This document shows, one piece after another, positions 8,598 to 16,956 of a DNA stretch of 46,664 nucleotides. A program made the position numbers and the translations under genes. The DNA is from an uncultured Intestinimonas sp. (GTDB taxonomy: Bacteria > Bacillota > Clostridia > Oscillospirales > Oscillospiraceae). How positions within the stretch are numbered: position 1 is the first letter of the stretch; each line of letters begins with the position of its first letter. The stretch lies in contig NZ_CALXGA010000009.1 in assembly GCF_944387725.1 (NCBI RefSeq), forward strand, positions 1 to 46,664, read 5' to 3'. The notes beneath the pieces are model-generated. The model saw only the letters and a program-made list of their open reading frames with translations. It ran no database searches and was not told where the DNA came from.

Positions 8598-8852
8598 TCA
8601 CGCCTCCACCCGGTCCACAATGCCCACCACGGCGGCGTCCACCGGGACGGCCGCTCCGGCGGCCACCCGGGCCCCGCCGCCCCGGGTGATGAGGACCCGG
8701 TCCCCCGGCCCCGCCCCCGCCAGGTCGGAACAGACCAAGGCGGGCCCCTGGTGCCCCTCCGGGGCCACCAGCAGGAAGGTCTGCCCCGTCAGGGCCGGGT
8801 CCTTTTTCGTGCACCACACATTACCAATGACGGTTCCTAACCACACAGACAC
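8598..8852 (-). CDS. eutN: EutN/CcmL-type microcompartment vertex protein
   Basis: The 84-residue protein matches the pentamer-forming EutN/CcmL fold: LGTVIGNVWCTKKDPALTGQ, then GDRVLITRGGGAR and a C-terminal VDAAVVGIVDRVE. Pentamers cap the shell vertices. The start is a GTG at 8852 with gggag about five bases upstream; it overlaps the end of the preceding gene by 32 bases, so translation is likely coupled. The family is usually 85-100 residues, so this is complete. Confidence 0.9.
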   Translation of the reverse strand: MSVWLGTVIGNVWCTKKDPALTGQTFLLVAPEGHQGPALVCSDLAGAGPGDRVLITRGGGARVAAGAAVPVDAAVVGIVDRVEA

Positions 8853-9093
8853 CCATCTCCCGCAGCTCCCGTTCCAGGGAGGTGAATTTTTGGTAGACCC
8901 CCAGGGGGGCCGTCTTTCGGTACTCCTTGTACTCCAGGCCGGTCTCCAGGGCCTTCACCTTCCGCCCCTCCAGGAGGGCCCGGAGCACCTGCTCCTCCTG
9001 GTCCGTCAGGGCTAGACCCAGGGCCAGGGCCCCCATCTGCTCCACCGGCAGGCGGGTGATGACCAGGGCCCCGTCCCGCTCCTCCAGGTCCAT
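8821..9093 (-). CDS. small uncharacterised protein of the eut operon
   Basis: The 90-residue soluble protein (MDLEERDGALVITRLPVEQM ... LETGLEYKEYRK ... SLERELREMGVCVV) has a strong ribosome binding site (aaaggaggtcctccc) and lies between eutT and eutN, overlapping eutN. It has no signal or membrane segment. It may correspond to the C-terminal half of an ethanolamine-utilisation protein of unknown role found in some Firmicutes eut clusters, but this is from memory and uncertain. Position argues for a part in shell assembly, cofactor handling or cargo loading. Confidence 0.75.
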   Translation of the reverse strand: MDLEERDGALVITRLPVEQMGALALGLALTDQEEQVLRALLEGRKVKALETGLEYKEYRKTAPLGVYQKFTSLERELREMGVCVVRNRHW

Positions 9094-9109
9094 GGGAGGA
9101 CCTCCTTTC

Positions 9110-9859
9110 TCACTGTGCGCCCCCCGCCGGGGGACCGTAAGCCCCGGCCTTGAGGCGGATCATGAAAATCCACATCAGGGAGGACAGGCGGTTGAGACCC
9201 AGGAGGATGTCCTCCCGGGTCACCGCCCCGTTCTCGTCCCGGAAGGCCCGGTAGGCCGCCAGCTCGGTCTGGCGCACCACGGTCCGCACCTTGTTCACCG
9301 CCAGAAGAGCGGGGGAGTCGGTGTAGTGGAGGAGGAAGTGGCCCTGGCCGTAGTATTTCTCCGGGTAGTGGGAGCGCTCCCGCAGCTCCCCGGGCCCCAG
9401 GCCGCACAGCCGCACCTCCCCCACGGGCTCCTCCAGCACGTCGAAGCGGATGAACCGCCGGACGAAGTCCAGCACCTCCTCCAGCTCCTCCGCCAGGGCG
9501 GGGACCCCCGCCCGGACGCAGGCCTGCTGGCACAGGGCGATCTCCCCCTCTAATAGGTCGATCATACCCCGGAAGGCAATGCGGGGGTGGTCCTTGAAGA
9601 CCAGGAGATTGCCCCGCAGGTGGGTCATGTGCTCCGGCTTCTCCTCCAGAGAAGCCCCGAAGAGGGTGCGGTATTTGGGGCTGGCGGGGGCCCCCGCTTC
9701 CCGCCCGGTCTCCCCCTGGGGGTAGACCACCTCCACCCGGTGCTCCCGGAGCCAGGACCGGGCCGAGGGTGTGAGGACGTCCTCCCGGCGCACTACCACC
9801 GGCCCCCGGGTCCCGTTGTCCGACATCCGCCGGACCCGCTCCTCGGTCAGGAGGGCCAT
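9110..9859 (-). CDS. eutT: EutT-type cob(I)alamin adenosyltransferase
   Basis: The 249-residue protein shows the EutT layout: an N-terminal part with LTPSARSWLREHRVEVVYP, then the conserved KPEHMTHLRGNLLV and HPRIAFRGMIDLLEGEIAL, followed by helices ending in LNRLSSLMWIFMIRLKAG. EutT makes adenosylcobalamin for ethanolamine ammonia-lyase. The HX11CCXXC metal motif known from the enteric enzyme is not evident, so it would be a variant. It begins three bases after the eutM stop and ends 16 bases before the next gene. Confidence 0.85.
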   Translation of the reverse strand: MALLTEERVRRMSDNGTRGPVVVRREDVLTPSARSWLREHRVEVVYPQGETGREAGAPASPKYRTLFGASLEEKPEHMTHLRGNLLVFKDHPRIAFRGMIDLLEGEIALCQQACVRAGVPALAEELEEVLDFVRRFIRFDVLEEPVGEVRLCGLGPGELRERSHYPEKYYGQGHFLLHYTDSPALLAVNKVRTVVRQTELAAYRAFRDENGAVTREDILLGLNRLSSLMWIFMIRLKAGAYGPPAGGAQ

Positions 9860-9862
9860 CCC

Positions 9863-10165
9863 TTAGCCCTCGTGGTCAAATTCCCCGGCCTTGTGGGGCA
9901 GGATGCCGTCCACCTCGGCGTGGGGGCGGGGGATGACGTGGACCGAGATGAGCTCCCCCACCTTCTCGGCGGCGGCGGCTCCGGCGTCGGTGGCGGCCTT
10001 CACCGCCCCCACGTCCCCCCGGACCATGACGGTCACCAGGCCGCCGCCCACCTGCTCCTTACCCACCAACTGGACGTTGGCGGCCTTCACCATGGCGTCG
10101 GCGGCCTCAATGGCCCCCACCAGTCCTCTTGTCTCTACCATGCCCAGGGCGTTTGTGTTTGCCAT
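9863..10165 (-). CDS. eutM: EutM hexameric shell protein (internal start of the long frame)
   Basis: An ATG at 10165 with ggaaaggag ten bases upstream begins a 100-residue protein that is a canonical EutM/PduA hexamer: [37 protein letters not shown], then [14 protein letters not shown]. Hexamers tile the shell facets and their pores pass ethanolamine and ethanol. This is where EutM normally starts, so the short form is very likely made. It is in frame with the long form, ends at the same stop and is followed three bases later by eutT. Confidence 0.9.
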   Translation of the reverse strand: MANTNALGMVETRGLVGAIEAADAMVKAANVQLVGKEQVGGGLVTVMVRGDVGAVKAATDAGAAAAEKVGELISVHVIPRPHAEVDGILPHKAGEFDHEG

Positions 10166-10747
10166 GTTCTGCGTGCTCCTTTCCGTATGGGCCTCCCGGT
10201 TGGGGAGGGCCGTTGTCTGCTTCGTTTCCCGGTCCGCCCGTTCGGGGACGGCGGCGGGACCTCCTCCCCCGCCCCCCAGGACGGCGGCGGCCAGGGAGGC
10301 CATGTCCTCCTGGACGGGCTTCTTCCGGCCCCGCCCGGCGGCGGGTGGCTTCTTCTGCTTGGGGGGCGGCTCCGCCGCCGGGCCGGGGGGCTGTTCGGGG
10401 GCATCCAGGGCGTCCGAGGCATTCGAGCCATCCTTCGCCCCCTGGTCCCCGGCGCCCTCCGCTGCCGGCGGGTCCCAGGCGGTGGGGCCCCCGGCGGCCG
10501 AGATGCGCTTGGAGGCCGAGAAGGGCTTGACCTCGTCCCCGGAGGGGGGCGGCACGTCGGCGGAGGCGGCCTCCATGTCGGCGGTGAACCGCCCCATCTG
10601 CTGGATCAGGTTGGTGTAGGGGTTGCGCATGGTCCCCTCGGCCTGGACCTCGTTCAGGGCGTTGTCCGCTGCGGCGGCTGGGGCAAGGCCCTCCGGGGCC
10701 AGGGCCGCCCGCTCCGACGGAATGGCGTCACGGCGCTTCCTGCCCAT
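9863..10747 (-). CDS. eutM: EutM-type shell protein with a 194-residue N-terminal extension
   Basis: One uninterrupted frame of 294 codons starts at 10747, one base after the eutE stop, behind a strong site (aggagg, ten bases upstream). Residues 1-194 are Ala/Pro/Gly/Glu/Lys-rich and probably disordered. Two helix-prone islands stand out: around 38-60 ([17 protein letters not shown]) and around 148-162 ([16 protein letters not shown]). Residues 195-294 are a complete BMC domain ([20 protein letters not shown]...). Third codon positions in the extension are almost all G or C, as in the flanking genes, supporting real translation. Ordinary EutM is about 97 residues. Either the full fusion is made, or the extension is a leader with EutM started internally, or both. 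Confidence 0.6.
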   Translation of the reverse strand: MGRKRRDAIPSERAALAPEGLAPAAAADNALNEVQAEGTMRNPYTNLIQQMGRFTADMEAASADVPPPSGDEVKPFSASKRISAAGGPTAWDPPAAEGAGDQGAKDGSNASDALDAPEQPPGPAAEPPPKQKKPPAAGRGRKKPVQEDMASLAAAVLGGGGGGPAAVPERADRETKQTTALPNREAHTERSTQNMANTNALGMVETRGLVGAIEAADAMVKAANVQLVGKEQVGGGLVTVMVRGDVGAVKAATDAGAAAAEKVGELISVHVIPRPHAEVDGILPHKAGEFDHEG

Positions 10748-10748
10748 C

Positions 10749-12215
10749 TCAGGTCAGCCTCCTGACGATCTGGTCCACCAGCTCCCGGAGGAGGGCGTCG
10801 TCCACCTGGGGGGCGCCCTCGCCCTGCCAGGGGGCAGATCCGCCGCCCCTGATCTCCTCCAGCTCCCGAACCCCCCAGGCCACCCGCTTGATGTTGATGA
10901 GGTCCAGGGGGCCGATGTTGTTGGAGGAGGAGGAGCCCCCCACCGCCCCGCAGCCCAGGGTCAGGGCGGGGAAAAGGCAGGTGGTGGCCCCGATGCCCCC
11001 CAGGGCGGAGGGGGTGTTCACCAGCACCCGGCTGGCGGGGACGGCTTGGGCGAAGCGCTTCACCACGGCCTCGTCCTCACAGTGGATGGAAAAGGTGTGG
11101 CCTGCCCCCTCCCACTCCAGAATCTCCACGCACCTCCGGAGGACGGCCTCCTCGTCGGGCTCCACATAGAAGGCCAGGATGAGGCCCAGCTTCTCGTTGG
11201 AGTAGGGGTAGCCGGGGCCCACCCCTGTCTCCCGGGCCACCAGCACCCGGGCGCTGGCGGGCACCTGGGTGAGTCCGGCCAGCTTGGCCACCGTCTCCAC
11301 GCTCTTGCCCACAATGGCGGGGTTCATGGTGCCGTTGGGCCGGAGGATAAATTTGGACAGCCGCTTGTGCTCCTCGTCGCTGAGGAGATAGGCCCCCTGA
11401 CGCCGGAGCTCTCCGGTGACGGCCTCCTCCTGGGCCCGGGTGACCACAACGGACTGCTCGCTGGCGCAGATGGTGCCGTTGTCGAAGGTCTTGGAGTCCA
11501 GGATGCGCTTCACCGCCAGACGGACGTCGGCGCTCTTGTGGATATAGGCCGGACCGTTGCCAGCCCCCACACCGATGGCAGGGGTGCCGGAGGAGTAGGC
11601 CGCCTTCACCATGGCCCCGCCGCCGGTGGCCAGGATGAGCCGGGTGTGGTCATGCTTCATCAGGGCGCTGGTGGCCTCCATGGTGGGGGTGGGGAGGCTG
11701 GCGATGGCCCCCTCCGGGGCCCCGGCCTCCCGGGCTGCCCGCTCCACCACCTGCACCGTCTCGGCGATGCACCCCGCCGCGCTGGGATGTGGGGAAAAGA
11801 TGATGGGGTTGCCCGCCTTCATGCAGATCATAGCCTTATAGATGACGGTGGAGGTGGGGTTGGTGGAGGGCACCAGTCCCGCCACCAGTCCCACAGGCAC
11901 CCCGATGTCGATGGTCTTCCTCTCCCGGTCCTGGGCCAGGATGCCGTGGGTCTTCTGGTCCTTGATGGCGTCGTAGAGGGTGGTGGCGGCAAAGCGGTTT
12001 TTGAGCTCCTTGTCGGCCCGGATGCCAAAGCCCGTCTCCTCCACCGCCAGGCCGGCCAGCCGTCCGGCCTCCGCCGCCGCAGCCCGGGAGATGGCCGCCG
12101 TGATTCGGTCCAGCTCCTCCTGGTTCATGCGGGCGAGGACCCGCTGGGCCTCCCGGGCCCGGTGGACCAAATCCCGGACCTCCTGCACCGAGCGCAGGTC
12201 TTTGTCGATTTGCAT
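10749..12215 (-). CDS. eutE: EutE CoA-acylating acetaldehyde dehydrogenase
   Basis: The 488-residue enzyme converts acetaldehyde, NAD+ and CoA to acetyl-CoA in the microcompartment lumen. The catalytic Cys lies in [13 protein letters not shown] (about residue 255). [14 protein letters not shown] and [15 protein letters not shown] are family signatures. It starts at 12215 behind aggaggaaccac. The C terminus carries a Gly/Pro linker and a last helix, [18 protein letters not shown], that looks like an encapsulation peptide; in EutE and PduP such peptides are usually N-terminal. It begins ten bases after eutL and ends one base before the extended eutM. Confidence 0.95.
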   Translation of the reverse strand: MQIDKDLRSVQEVRDLVHRAREAQRVLARMNQEELDRITAAISRAAAAEAGRLAGLAVEETGFGIRADKELKNRFAATTLYDAIKDQKTHGILAQDRERKTIDIGVPVGLVAGLVPSTNPTSTVIYKAMICMKAGNPIIFSPHPSAAGCIAETVQVVERAAREAGAPEGAIASLPTPTMEATSALMKHDHTRLILATGGGAMVKAAYSSGTPAIGVGAGNGPAYIHKSADVRLAVKRILDSKTFDNGTICASEQSVVVTRAQEEAVTGELRRQGAYLLSDEEHKRLSKFILRPNGTMNPAIVGKSVETVAKLAGLTQVPASARVLVARETGVGPGYPYSNEKLGLILAFYVEPDEEAVLRRCVEILEWEGAGHTFSIHCEDEAVVKRFAQAVPASRVLVNTPSALGGIGATTCLFPALTLGCGAVGGSSSSNNIGPLDLINIKRVAWGVRELEEIRGGGSAPWQGEGAPQVDDALLRELVDQIVRRLT

Positions 12216-12225
12216 GTGGTTCCTC

Positions 12226-12879
12226 CTATTCTTCCCGTGGACTGGACGCAATGCCCAGCACCGCCTGGGCAAAGGCTTCGCACGCGGCTTTGCAGGCGCT
12301 CTGGGTGCCGGTGAGGAGGCCGCCGCCGAAGTTGGTCTCGCTGGGGGGCTCGAAGAGGGCGGCCATGCGCACGTCGGCGGCCTTCATGGCCTCGTCCAGG
12401 CCCACCATGGACTCCAGGGGCGGGGCGATGAGGTAGGCCAGGGCCTCCCCCTCCCGCACCCCGGCGGTTTTGGAGAGGTAGGTCCCCGTCCGGGAAACGG
12501 TGTGGGCAAAGTAGACGATGGAGTCGTCCGCATTGGCCGAGCGGAAGCCCACCCCGCTGTCCAGAAAGGCCACCGCCGCCTTGAGGCCGCTCTTGACCTC
12601 CGAGGGGCTGGGCCCGGCCAGGATGCCGATGACCTCCCCCGCCAGCTTGGTGCTGGCGTTGGCCGCCCCGGCGTAGAGGCTCCGGCCATAGACTACCTCT
12701 ACGGCGGCGGCCTTGGTGGCCTCATCCAGGGCGCAGTAGGTCACATCATCGCTGTCGGCGGTGATGAGGCCGATGGATCGGTGTCCCTCCGGGAGCCCCA
12801 GCTTCTCCGCCAGGGACTCCGACACGTTGGCGATGGTATGGGTGGAGAGGACATGGCACTTGATGAGGTCTCCCGTCAT
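12226..12879 (-). CDS. eutL: EutL trimeric shell protein
   Basis: The 217-residue protein has two tandem BMC domains, as in EutL: VEVVYGRSLYAGAANASTKL in the first half and NFGGGLLTGTQSACKAACEA near the end. EutL forms pseudohexameric trimers with a gated central pore. Length is normal. Its ATG overlaps the eutC stop (ATGA), so the two are translationally coupled. Confidence 0.95.
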   Translation of the reverse strand: MTGDLIKCHVLSTHTIANVSESLAEKLGLPEGHRSIGLITADSDDVTYCALDEATKAAAVEVVYGRSLYAGAANASTKLAGEVIGILAGPSPSEVKSGLKAAVAFLDSGVGFRSANADDSIVYFAHTVSRTGTYLSKTAGVREGEALAYLIAPPLESMVGLDEAMKAADVRMAALFEPPSETNFGGGLLTGTQSACKAACEAFAQAVLGIASSPREE

Positions 12880-13775
12880 GCCCCCGCCCCCCTTGCCAGC
12901 TCGATCCCGCTGGCCTTCCTTTCCAGCATGGTTTTCACCAATTCCGCAATGTGAGCCCCTGCTTCTACCGCAGTTGTCCCCTGCCGGTGGATGTTGGAGA
13001 TCACCGTCCGCTTGGACTCGGGGATGCCGATGCGGGCCCCGTAGGTCAGATAGGCCGACATGGACTCGGCGGTGACCAGGCCGGGGCGCTCCCCCACCAG
13101 CATACAGACCACCTCGGCCCCGGTGAGCGCCCCGATGTGGTCGGAGGCCCCCACCCGGCAGTACTTTACAAAGAGAATGGGCCCGGCCGCAATGCCGTAG
13201 CTCTTCAGTCCGGCCTGGATGGCCTCCATACAGTCGGCGGCGTTGGCCTCGATGGCGGCGGAGGAGAGGCCGTCCCCCACCACCAGGGCCACCTTGGGCT
13301 TCTGGCCCAGGGCCTCCCGGATGACGGCCTGAGCGGCCTCGTCAAAGCGGCGGCCCTTGTCGGGGCGGGTCAGATATTCGTCCTTGTCCCGACACAGGGT
13401 CTGGACCGCGACATAACCGCCCCGCTGGATAAAATCCTCGCTGACATGGGAGAAGACCGAGTCCTGGGCCGCCGCGTGGTCGCAGCGCATCCGCAGCATG
13501 GTCTGGGTCTTGTACCGGGCCCCGGCCCGGTACACCCCCAATCTGGCGGGGGTTTTGCGCTTCAGGTCCAGGAAGGCGGGGCCGTTGCGGGGATTGGGGA
13601 CCAGGTAGAGCGCCCGCAAATCCACCTGGGCAATGTCGGGGAGCTCCCCCCCGTCCCCCTCCGGGCCGGGCTCCATGGGGCGGTAGTCCGCCGCCTTCAC
13701 CTGGGGGGTGGGGGCCTGCCCCATGCGTTCGGCCACCATTCGCTCCACCAGAGCGCGCAGTTCTTTCTCGTTCAT
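12876..13775 (-). CDS. eutC: ethanolamine ammonia-lyase small subunit EutC
   Basis: The 299-residue protein pairs with EutB to form the adenosylcobalamin enzyme that splits ethanolamine into acetaldehyde and ammonia. It begins MNEKELRALVERMVAERMGQ, an amphipathic helix that targets EutC to the compartment in other species. It then shows ARLGVYRAGARYKTQTMLRM and MRCDHAAAQDSVFSHV, both typical. The ATG at 13775 is chosen for its fit to the family; the upstream open frame runs into the repeat. A repeat of 200 bases separates it from eutB, which is unusual because eutB and eutC normally lie close together. Confidence 0.95.
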   Translation of the reverse strand: MNEKELRALVERMVAERMGQAPTPQVKAADYRPMEPGPEGDGGELPDIAQVDLRALYLVPNPRNGPAFLDLKRKTPARLGVYRAGARYKTQTMLRMRCDHAAAQDSVFSHVSEDFIQRGGYVAVQTLCRDKDEYLTRPDKGRRFDEAAQAVIREALGQKPKVALVVGDGLSSAAIEANAADCMEAIQAGLKSYGIAAGPILFVKYCRVGASDHIGALTGAEVVCMLVGERPGLVTAESMSAYLTYGARIGIPESKRTVISNIHRQGTTAVEAGAHIAELVKTMLERKASGIELARGAGA

Positions 13776-13785
13776 GTCGTCCTCA

Positions 13786-13991
13786 CAAACTCCATTCCTT
13801 CGCCCCGCCCTTCGGGCAGGGCTCATTCATTCCGTTGTTCGTCCTCTCCCCGGCGGGCCCGGGCTTGCCGGCCCCGCCGGGGGCCCGTTTCAAACTCCAT
13901 TCCTTTGCCCCGCCCTTCGGGCAGGGCTCATTCATTCCGTTGTTCGTCCTCTCCCCGGCGGGCCCGGGCTTGCCGGCCCCGCCGGGGGCCC
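13786..13991 (-). repeat. tandem 105-bp repeat between eutB and eutC
   Basis: Unit 1 (13786-13890) and unit 2 (13891-13991) differ at a single base over about 101 bases. Each holds GC-rich dyads (ccgcccttcgggcagg; cggcgggcccgggc). Together they fill nearly all of the 219-base spacer between the eutB stop and the eutC start. On the minus strand they can be read openly (MNEPCPKGGAKEWSL in each unit), but this is likely incidental: the sequence has the look of an interspersed REP-like repeat. Confidence 0.9.
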
Positions 13992-13994
13992 TAC

Positions 13995-15359
13995 CTACCC
14001 CAGCAGAACGGATCCGTCCCCCGCCAGGGGGGTGAGCTTCCCGTTCTCCACAAAGCCCATCCTCTCCAGCCACTCCTGGAAGGGCCGAATGGCCGTCAGG
14101 CCGAAGAGCTCCCGGAGGGCGGCCGTCTCGTGGTAGCCGGTGGTCTGGTAGTTGAGCATCACGTCGTCCCCGTGGGGGATGCCCATAAAGTAGTTGCACC
14201 CGGCGGCGGTGAGGAGGACAGCCAGGTCCTCGATGTCGTTCTGATCGGCCTTCATGTGGTTGGTGTAGCAGGCGTCACAGCCCATGGGGATACCGGTGAG
14301 CTTGCCCATGAAGTGGTCCTCCAGCCCCGCCCGGATGACCTGCTTGGAGTTATAGAGGTACTCCGGGCCGATGAACCCCACCACCGTGTTCACCAGGAAG
14401 GGCTGAAAATGCCGGGCAAAGCCGTAGCACCGGGCCTCCATGGTCACCTGGTCCCAGCCATTGTGGGCCTCGCTGGAGAGCTCGGAGCCCTGGCCAGTCT
14501 CGAAGTAGAGGACGTTGGGGCCGGTGGCGGTGCCCTCCCGGAGGGCCAGCTCCCGGGCCTCGGCAATGGTCTCGGCGGTGAAGCCAAAGGCCTCGTTGCC
14601 CTTCTGGCTGCCGGCGATGGACTGGAAGATCAGGTCGGCGGGGGCCCCCCGGCGGATGCACTCCATCTGGGTGGTGACATGGGCCAGAACGCAGGTCTGG
14701 GTGGGAATCTCCCAGCGGGTCTTGATGGCCTGGAACCGCTCCAGCACCCGGGTGACGCTCTCCACCGAGTCGTCCACCGGGTTGAGGCCCAGCACCGCGT
14801 CCCCCACCCCGAAGGTGAGGCCCTCCAGCAGGGAGGCCATGATGCCATCTGGGTCGTCGGTGGGGTGGTTGGGCTGGAGCCGGGCCGAGAGGGTCCCCGG
14901 CTCCCCGATGGTGGTGTTGCAGGTGGCGGTGACCCGGAGCTTCTTGGCGGCGTAGATGAGGTCCAAGTTGCTCATGAGCTTGGCAGCTGCCGCCACCATC
15001 TCGCTGGTGAGGCCCCGGGAGAGCCGCCGAACGGCGGCGCCGTCGTTCCTGTCGTCCAGGAGCCACTCCCGCAGCTCGGAGACGGTCCAGTTTTGAATCT
15101 CCCCATAGATTTTCTCGTTGACCCCGTCCTGGATGATCCGGGTGACCTCGTCGTCCTCATAGGGGACGGCGGGATGGTTCCGCAGGTCGGCCAGGGTCAG
15201 GTTGGCCAGCACCACCTTGGCGGCCACCCGCTCTTCGGCGTTCTCAGCGGCGATGCCCGCCAGGCGGTCGCCGGACTTCTCCTCATTGGCCTTGGCCATG
15301 ACCTCCCGGACCGTGTGGAAGTCGTAGACATGGCCCAGCAGCTTGGTCTTTAAGATCAT
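13995..15359 (-). CDS. eutB: ethanolamine ammonia-lyase large subunit EutB
   Basis: The 454-residue protein has the expected length and family signatures: MILKTKLLGHVYDFHTVREV at the start, CNTTIGEPGTLSARLQPNHP, LTFGVGDAVLGLNPVDDS, and LTGIPMGCDACYTNHMKADQ near the cobalamin and substrate site. EutB holds the active site in a TIM barrel and works with EutC and adenosylcobalamin inside the microcompartment. The ATG at 15359 follows aggaggaacactg. It lies 11 bases after eutA. No truncation or odd codons are seen. Confidence 0.97.
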   Translation of the reverse strand: MILKTKLLGHVYDFHTVREVMAKANEEKSGDRLAGIAAENAEERVAAKVVLANLTLADLRNHPAVPYEDDEVTRIIQDGVNEKIYGEIQNWTVSELREWLLDDRNDGAAVRRLSRGLTSEMVAAAAKLMSNLDLIYAAKKLRVTATCNTTIGEPGTLSARLQPNHPTDDPDGIMASLLEGLTFGVGDAVLGLNPVDDSVESVTRVLERFQAIKTRWEIPTQTCVLAHVTTQMECIRRGAPADLIFQSIAGSQKGNEAFGFTAETIAEARELALREGTATGPNVLYFETGQGSELSSEAHNGWDQVTMEARCYGFARHFQPFLVNTVVGFIGPEYLYNSKQVIRAGLEDHFMGKLTGIPMGCDACYTNHMKADQNDIEDLAVLLTAAGCNYFMGIPHGDDVMLNYQTTGYHETAALRELFGLTAIRPFQEWLERMGFVENGKLTPLAGDGSVLLG

Positions 15360-15370
15360 CAGTGTTCCTC

Positions 15371-16756
15371 CTATCGCACCCCGGCGGACTGTCCGGGGCT
15401 TTGTTGAAAGGCCAGGGTCTTCACTACCACCGGCAGGACGGCGCCTCCCGCCACGGGAGCGCCGATGTCGATGTAGTCCCCGTCCCGGACGGAAACCCCG
15501 TCCAGGCACAGCAGGGGACCCGTCCCGCCCATGGCCTGGCCCAGGACCTTGGCCAAATCCCGCTCCACCACCACCACGGGGAGAAAGCCCCGCTGGACCA
15601 GAGGGGCCAGCCCCGCCCGGATGCCTTCGGCCAGCTGGGTCACCCGGCGGTAGGGAGGCGAGGGCTCCCCCGCCAGGGCCAGGGCCACCTGGGAGAGGCC
15701 CTCCTGGTCGGCGTACCAGGCGAGTTTTCGGCGGATGGCCTCCCCCAGAGCCTCCGGCGGCAGGGCCGCGTCCCGATCCTCCAGCCAGAGCACCGGCAGG
15801 TTCTTCAGGGGGAAGTCCACCCCCTGGTAGTAGATGGTGGAGCCTGAGACCTCCACCGAGTGGGCCCCCGCCCCGATGACAGTGGCCCGGATGGTCTCCG
15901 CCCCCCGGAGGAGGTCGAAGCCCCGGGCCTCCAGCCGCCGCCGGAGGGCGGGGCCCAGCAGGGGCCCGATGTCGCCAAAGGCCCGCCAGTCCGCCGGCGG
16001 GTCCCACATACAGTCGGCCACGCCCCCGGAAAAGGAGAGCACCCGCACCCCTGGCGGGATGGCCCCCTCCAGTCCCGTCCCCATGGCCTCCAGCAGGGGC
16101 TGGAGGTCCTCCGGGCCGGGGTGGTCCCCCAGGGCGGGCGCCGGCACCGCTCCGCCCCCGGTCCACTCCTCCAGGGCCGGGGAGCAGTAAATGATTCGGC
16201 CCGCCGGGTCCAGCTTCAAGAGCCGCCCGCCGATGTTGAGGCAGCCGGTGTCCCGGAGTTCCCCGTTTTCAAAAAGGGCCAGGTTGGAGGTTCCCCCGCC
16301 GATGTCCAGGTGGAGCAGCCGGCAGCGGCGCTCCCTGGAGATCTGGTCGGCCCCCGCCCCCCGTGCGGCCAGGATGGACTCCAAATCGGGGCCGGCGGTG
16401 GCCACCACAAAGTCCCCGGCGAAGTCTGACAGGGCGGCCAGTACCTCCCGGGCGTTCTCCTTCCGGGCGGTCTCTCCGGTGATGATGACCGCCCCGGTCT
16501 GGACCTCCTCCCGGCGGAGCCCCGCCTTTTCATACTCCTCCGCTACGATGTCCCGGACGCCGGCAGCGTCGATGACGGTGTCGGAGCGCAGGGGAGTGAA
16601 GTGAATACCGCTGCGGTAAGTGACTGCTCGGTTGGTGATGGCCACCTGGGGCACCGAAAAAGGGTTGGCCCGATTCTCCAGCGTCAGATCGGACACCACA
16701 AATTGCGTGGTGGAGGTGCCGATGTCGATGCCTACCGATTTTAGGGTTTCTGTCAT
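15371..16756 (-). CDS. eutA: ethanolamine ammonia-lyase reactivase EutA
   Basis: The 461-residue protein has the actin/Hsp70-like ATPase fold. It has the phosphate-1 loop [16 protein letters not shown] at residues about 7-22, [19 protein letters not shown] near 140-160 and [19 protein letters not shown] near 300. EutA exchanges damaged cobalamin on EutBC at the cost of ATP. The ATG at 16756 follows ggaggtgccgat. A diverged copy of this start region lies 200 bases upstream (see 16753-16956). Confidence 0.95.
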   Translation of the reverse strand: MTETLKSVGIDIGTSTTQFVVSDLTLENRANPFSVPQVAITNRAVTYRSGIHFTPLRSDTVIDAAGVRDIVAEEYEKAGLRREEVQTGAVIITGETARKENAREVLAALSDFAGDFVVATAGPDLESILAARGAGADQISRERRCRLLHLDIGGGTSNLALFENGELRDTGCLNIGGRLLKLDPAGRIIYCSPALEEWTGGGAVPAPALGDHPGPEDLQPLLEAMGTGLEGAIPPGVRVLSFSGGVADCMWDPPADWRAFGDIGPLLGPALRRRLEARGFDLLRGAETIRATVIGAGAHSVEVSGSTIYYQGVDFPLKNLPVLWLEDRDAALPPEALGEAIRRKLAWYADQEGLSQVALALAGEPSPPYRRVTQLAEGIRAGLAPLVQRGFLPVVVVERDLAKVLGQAMGGTGPLLCLDGVSVRDGDYIDIGAPVAGGAVLPVVVKTLAFQQSPGQSAGVR

Positions 16757-16956
16757 ATCGGCACCTCCACCACCGGGGCCCCGCAACGCGGGGCGCTCGC
16801 CAGAGCGTAAAATCGGAGCAAAGCGGAGATTTTCCGCAGGGGCAATTCACTTGCCCCGAGTACTTCAAAATCCATCGGGCTCCCCACGGGCTGCCTGCCA
16901 GCCTGTGGGGAGGATGTTCCAATGTCGATGCCGGCTGATTTTCGTGTCTCTGTCAT
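16753..16956 (-). other. short frame made of a diverged copy of the eutA start plus repeat sequence
   Basis: The ATG at 16956 overlaps the eutG-like stop (ATGA) and begins MTETRKSAGIDIGTSSPQ, nearly the same as the eutA start [18 protein letters not shown]. It then runs through hairpin-rich sequence and stops at 16753, overlapping the true eutA start. The two copies are about three-quarters identical in DNA over 50 bases. It may be a partial gene duplication carrying a repeat, or a translated leader that couples eutA to the upstream gene. A product of 67 residues is possible but not expected to be an ATPase. Confidence 0.6.
16778..16911. repeat. array of consecutive hairpins between eutG and eutA
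   Basis: Five stems lie in a row: 16778-16794 (gccccgc/gcggggc), 16794-16807 (cgctc/gagcg), 16823-16837 (gcgga/tccgc), 16839-16857 (ggggcaa/ttgcccc) and 16881-16911 (tccccac/gtgggga). There is no T tract, so it is not a simple terminator. It resembles an interspersed structured repeat and would form a folded region in the operon mRNA just before eutA. Confidence 0.7.

Noticed and set aside
13786..13991. CRISPR array
   Set aside because: Only two long direct repeats exist, with almost no spacer between them, and there are no cas genes.
12951..15353. 800-codon open frame on the plus strand across eutC and eutB
   Set aside because: It is antisense to well-recognised genes; GC-rich codons on one strand leave few stops on the other, and no ribosome binding site or domain is seen.
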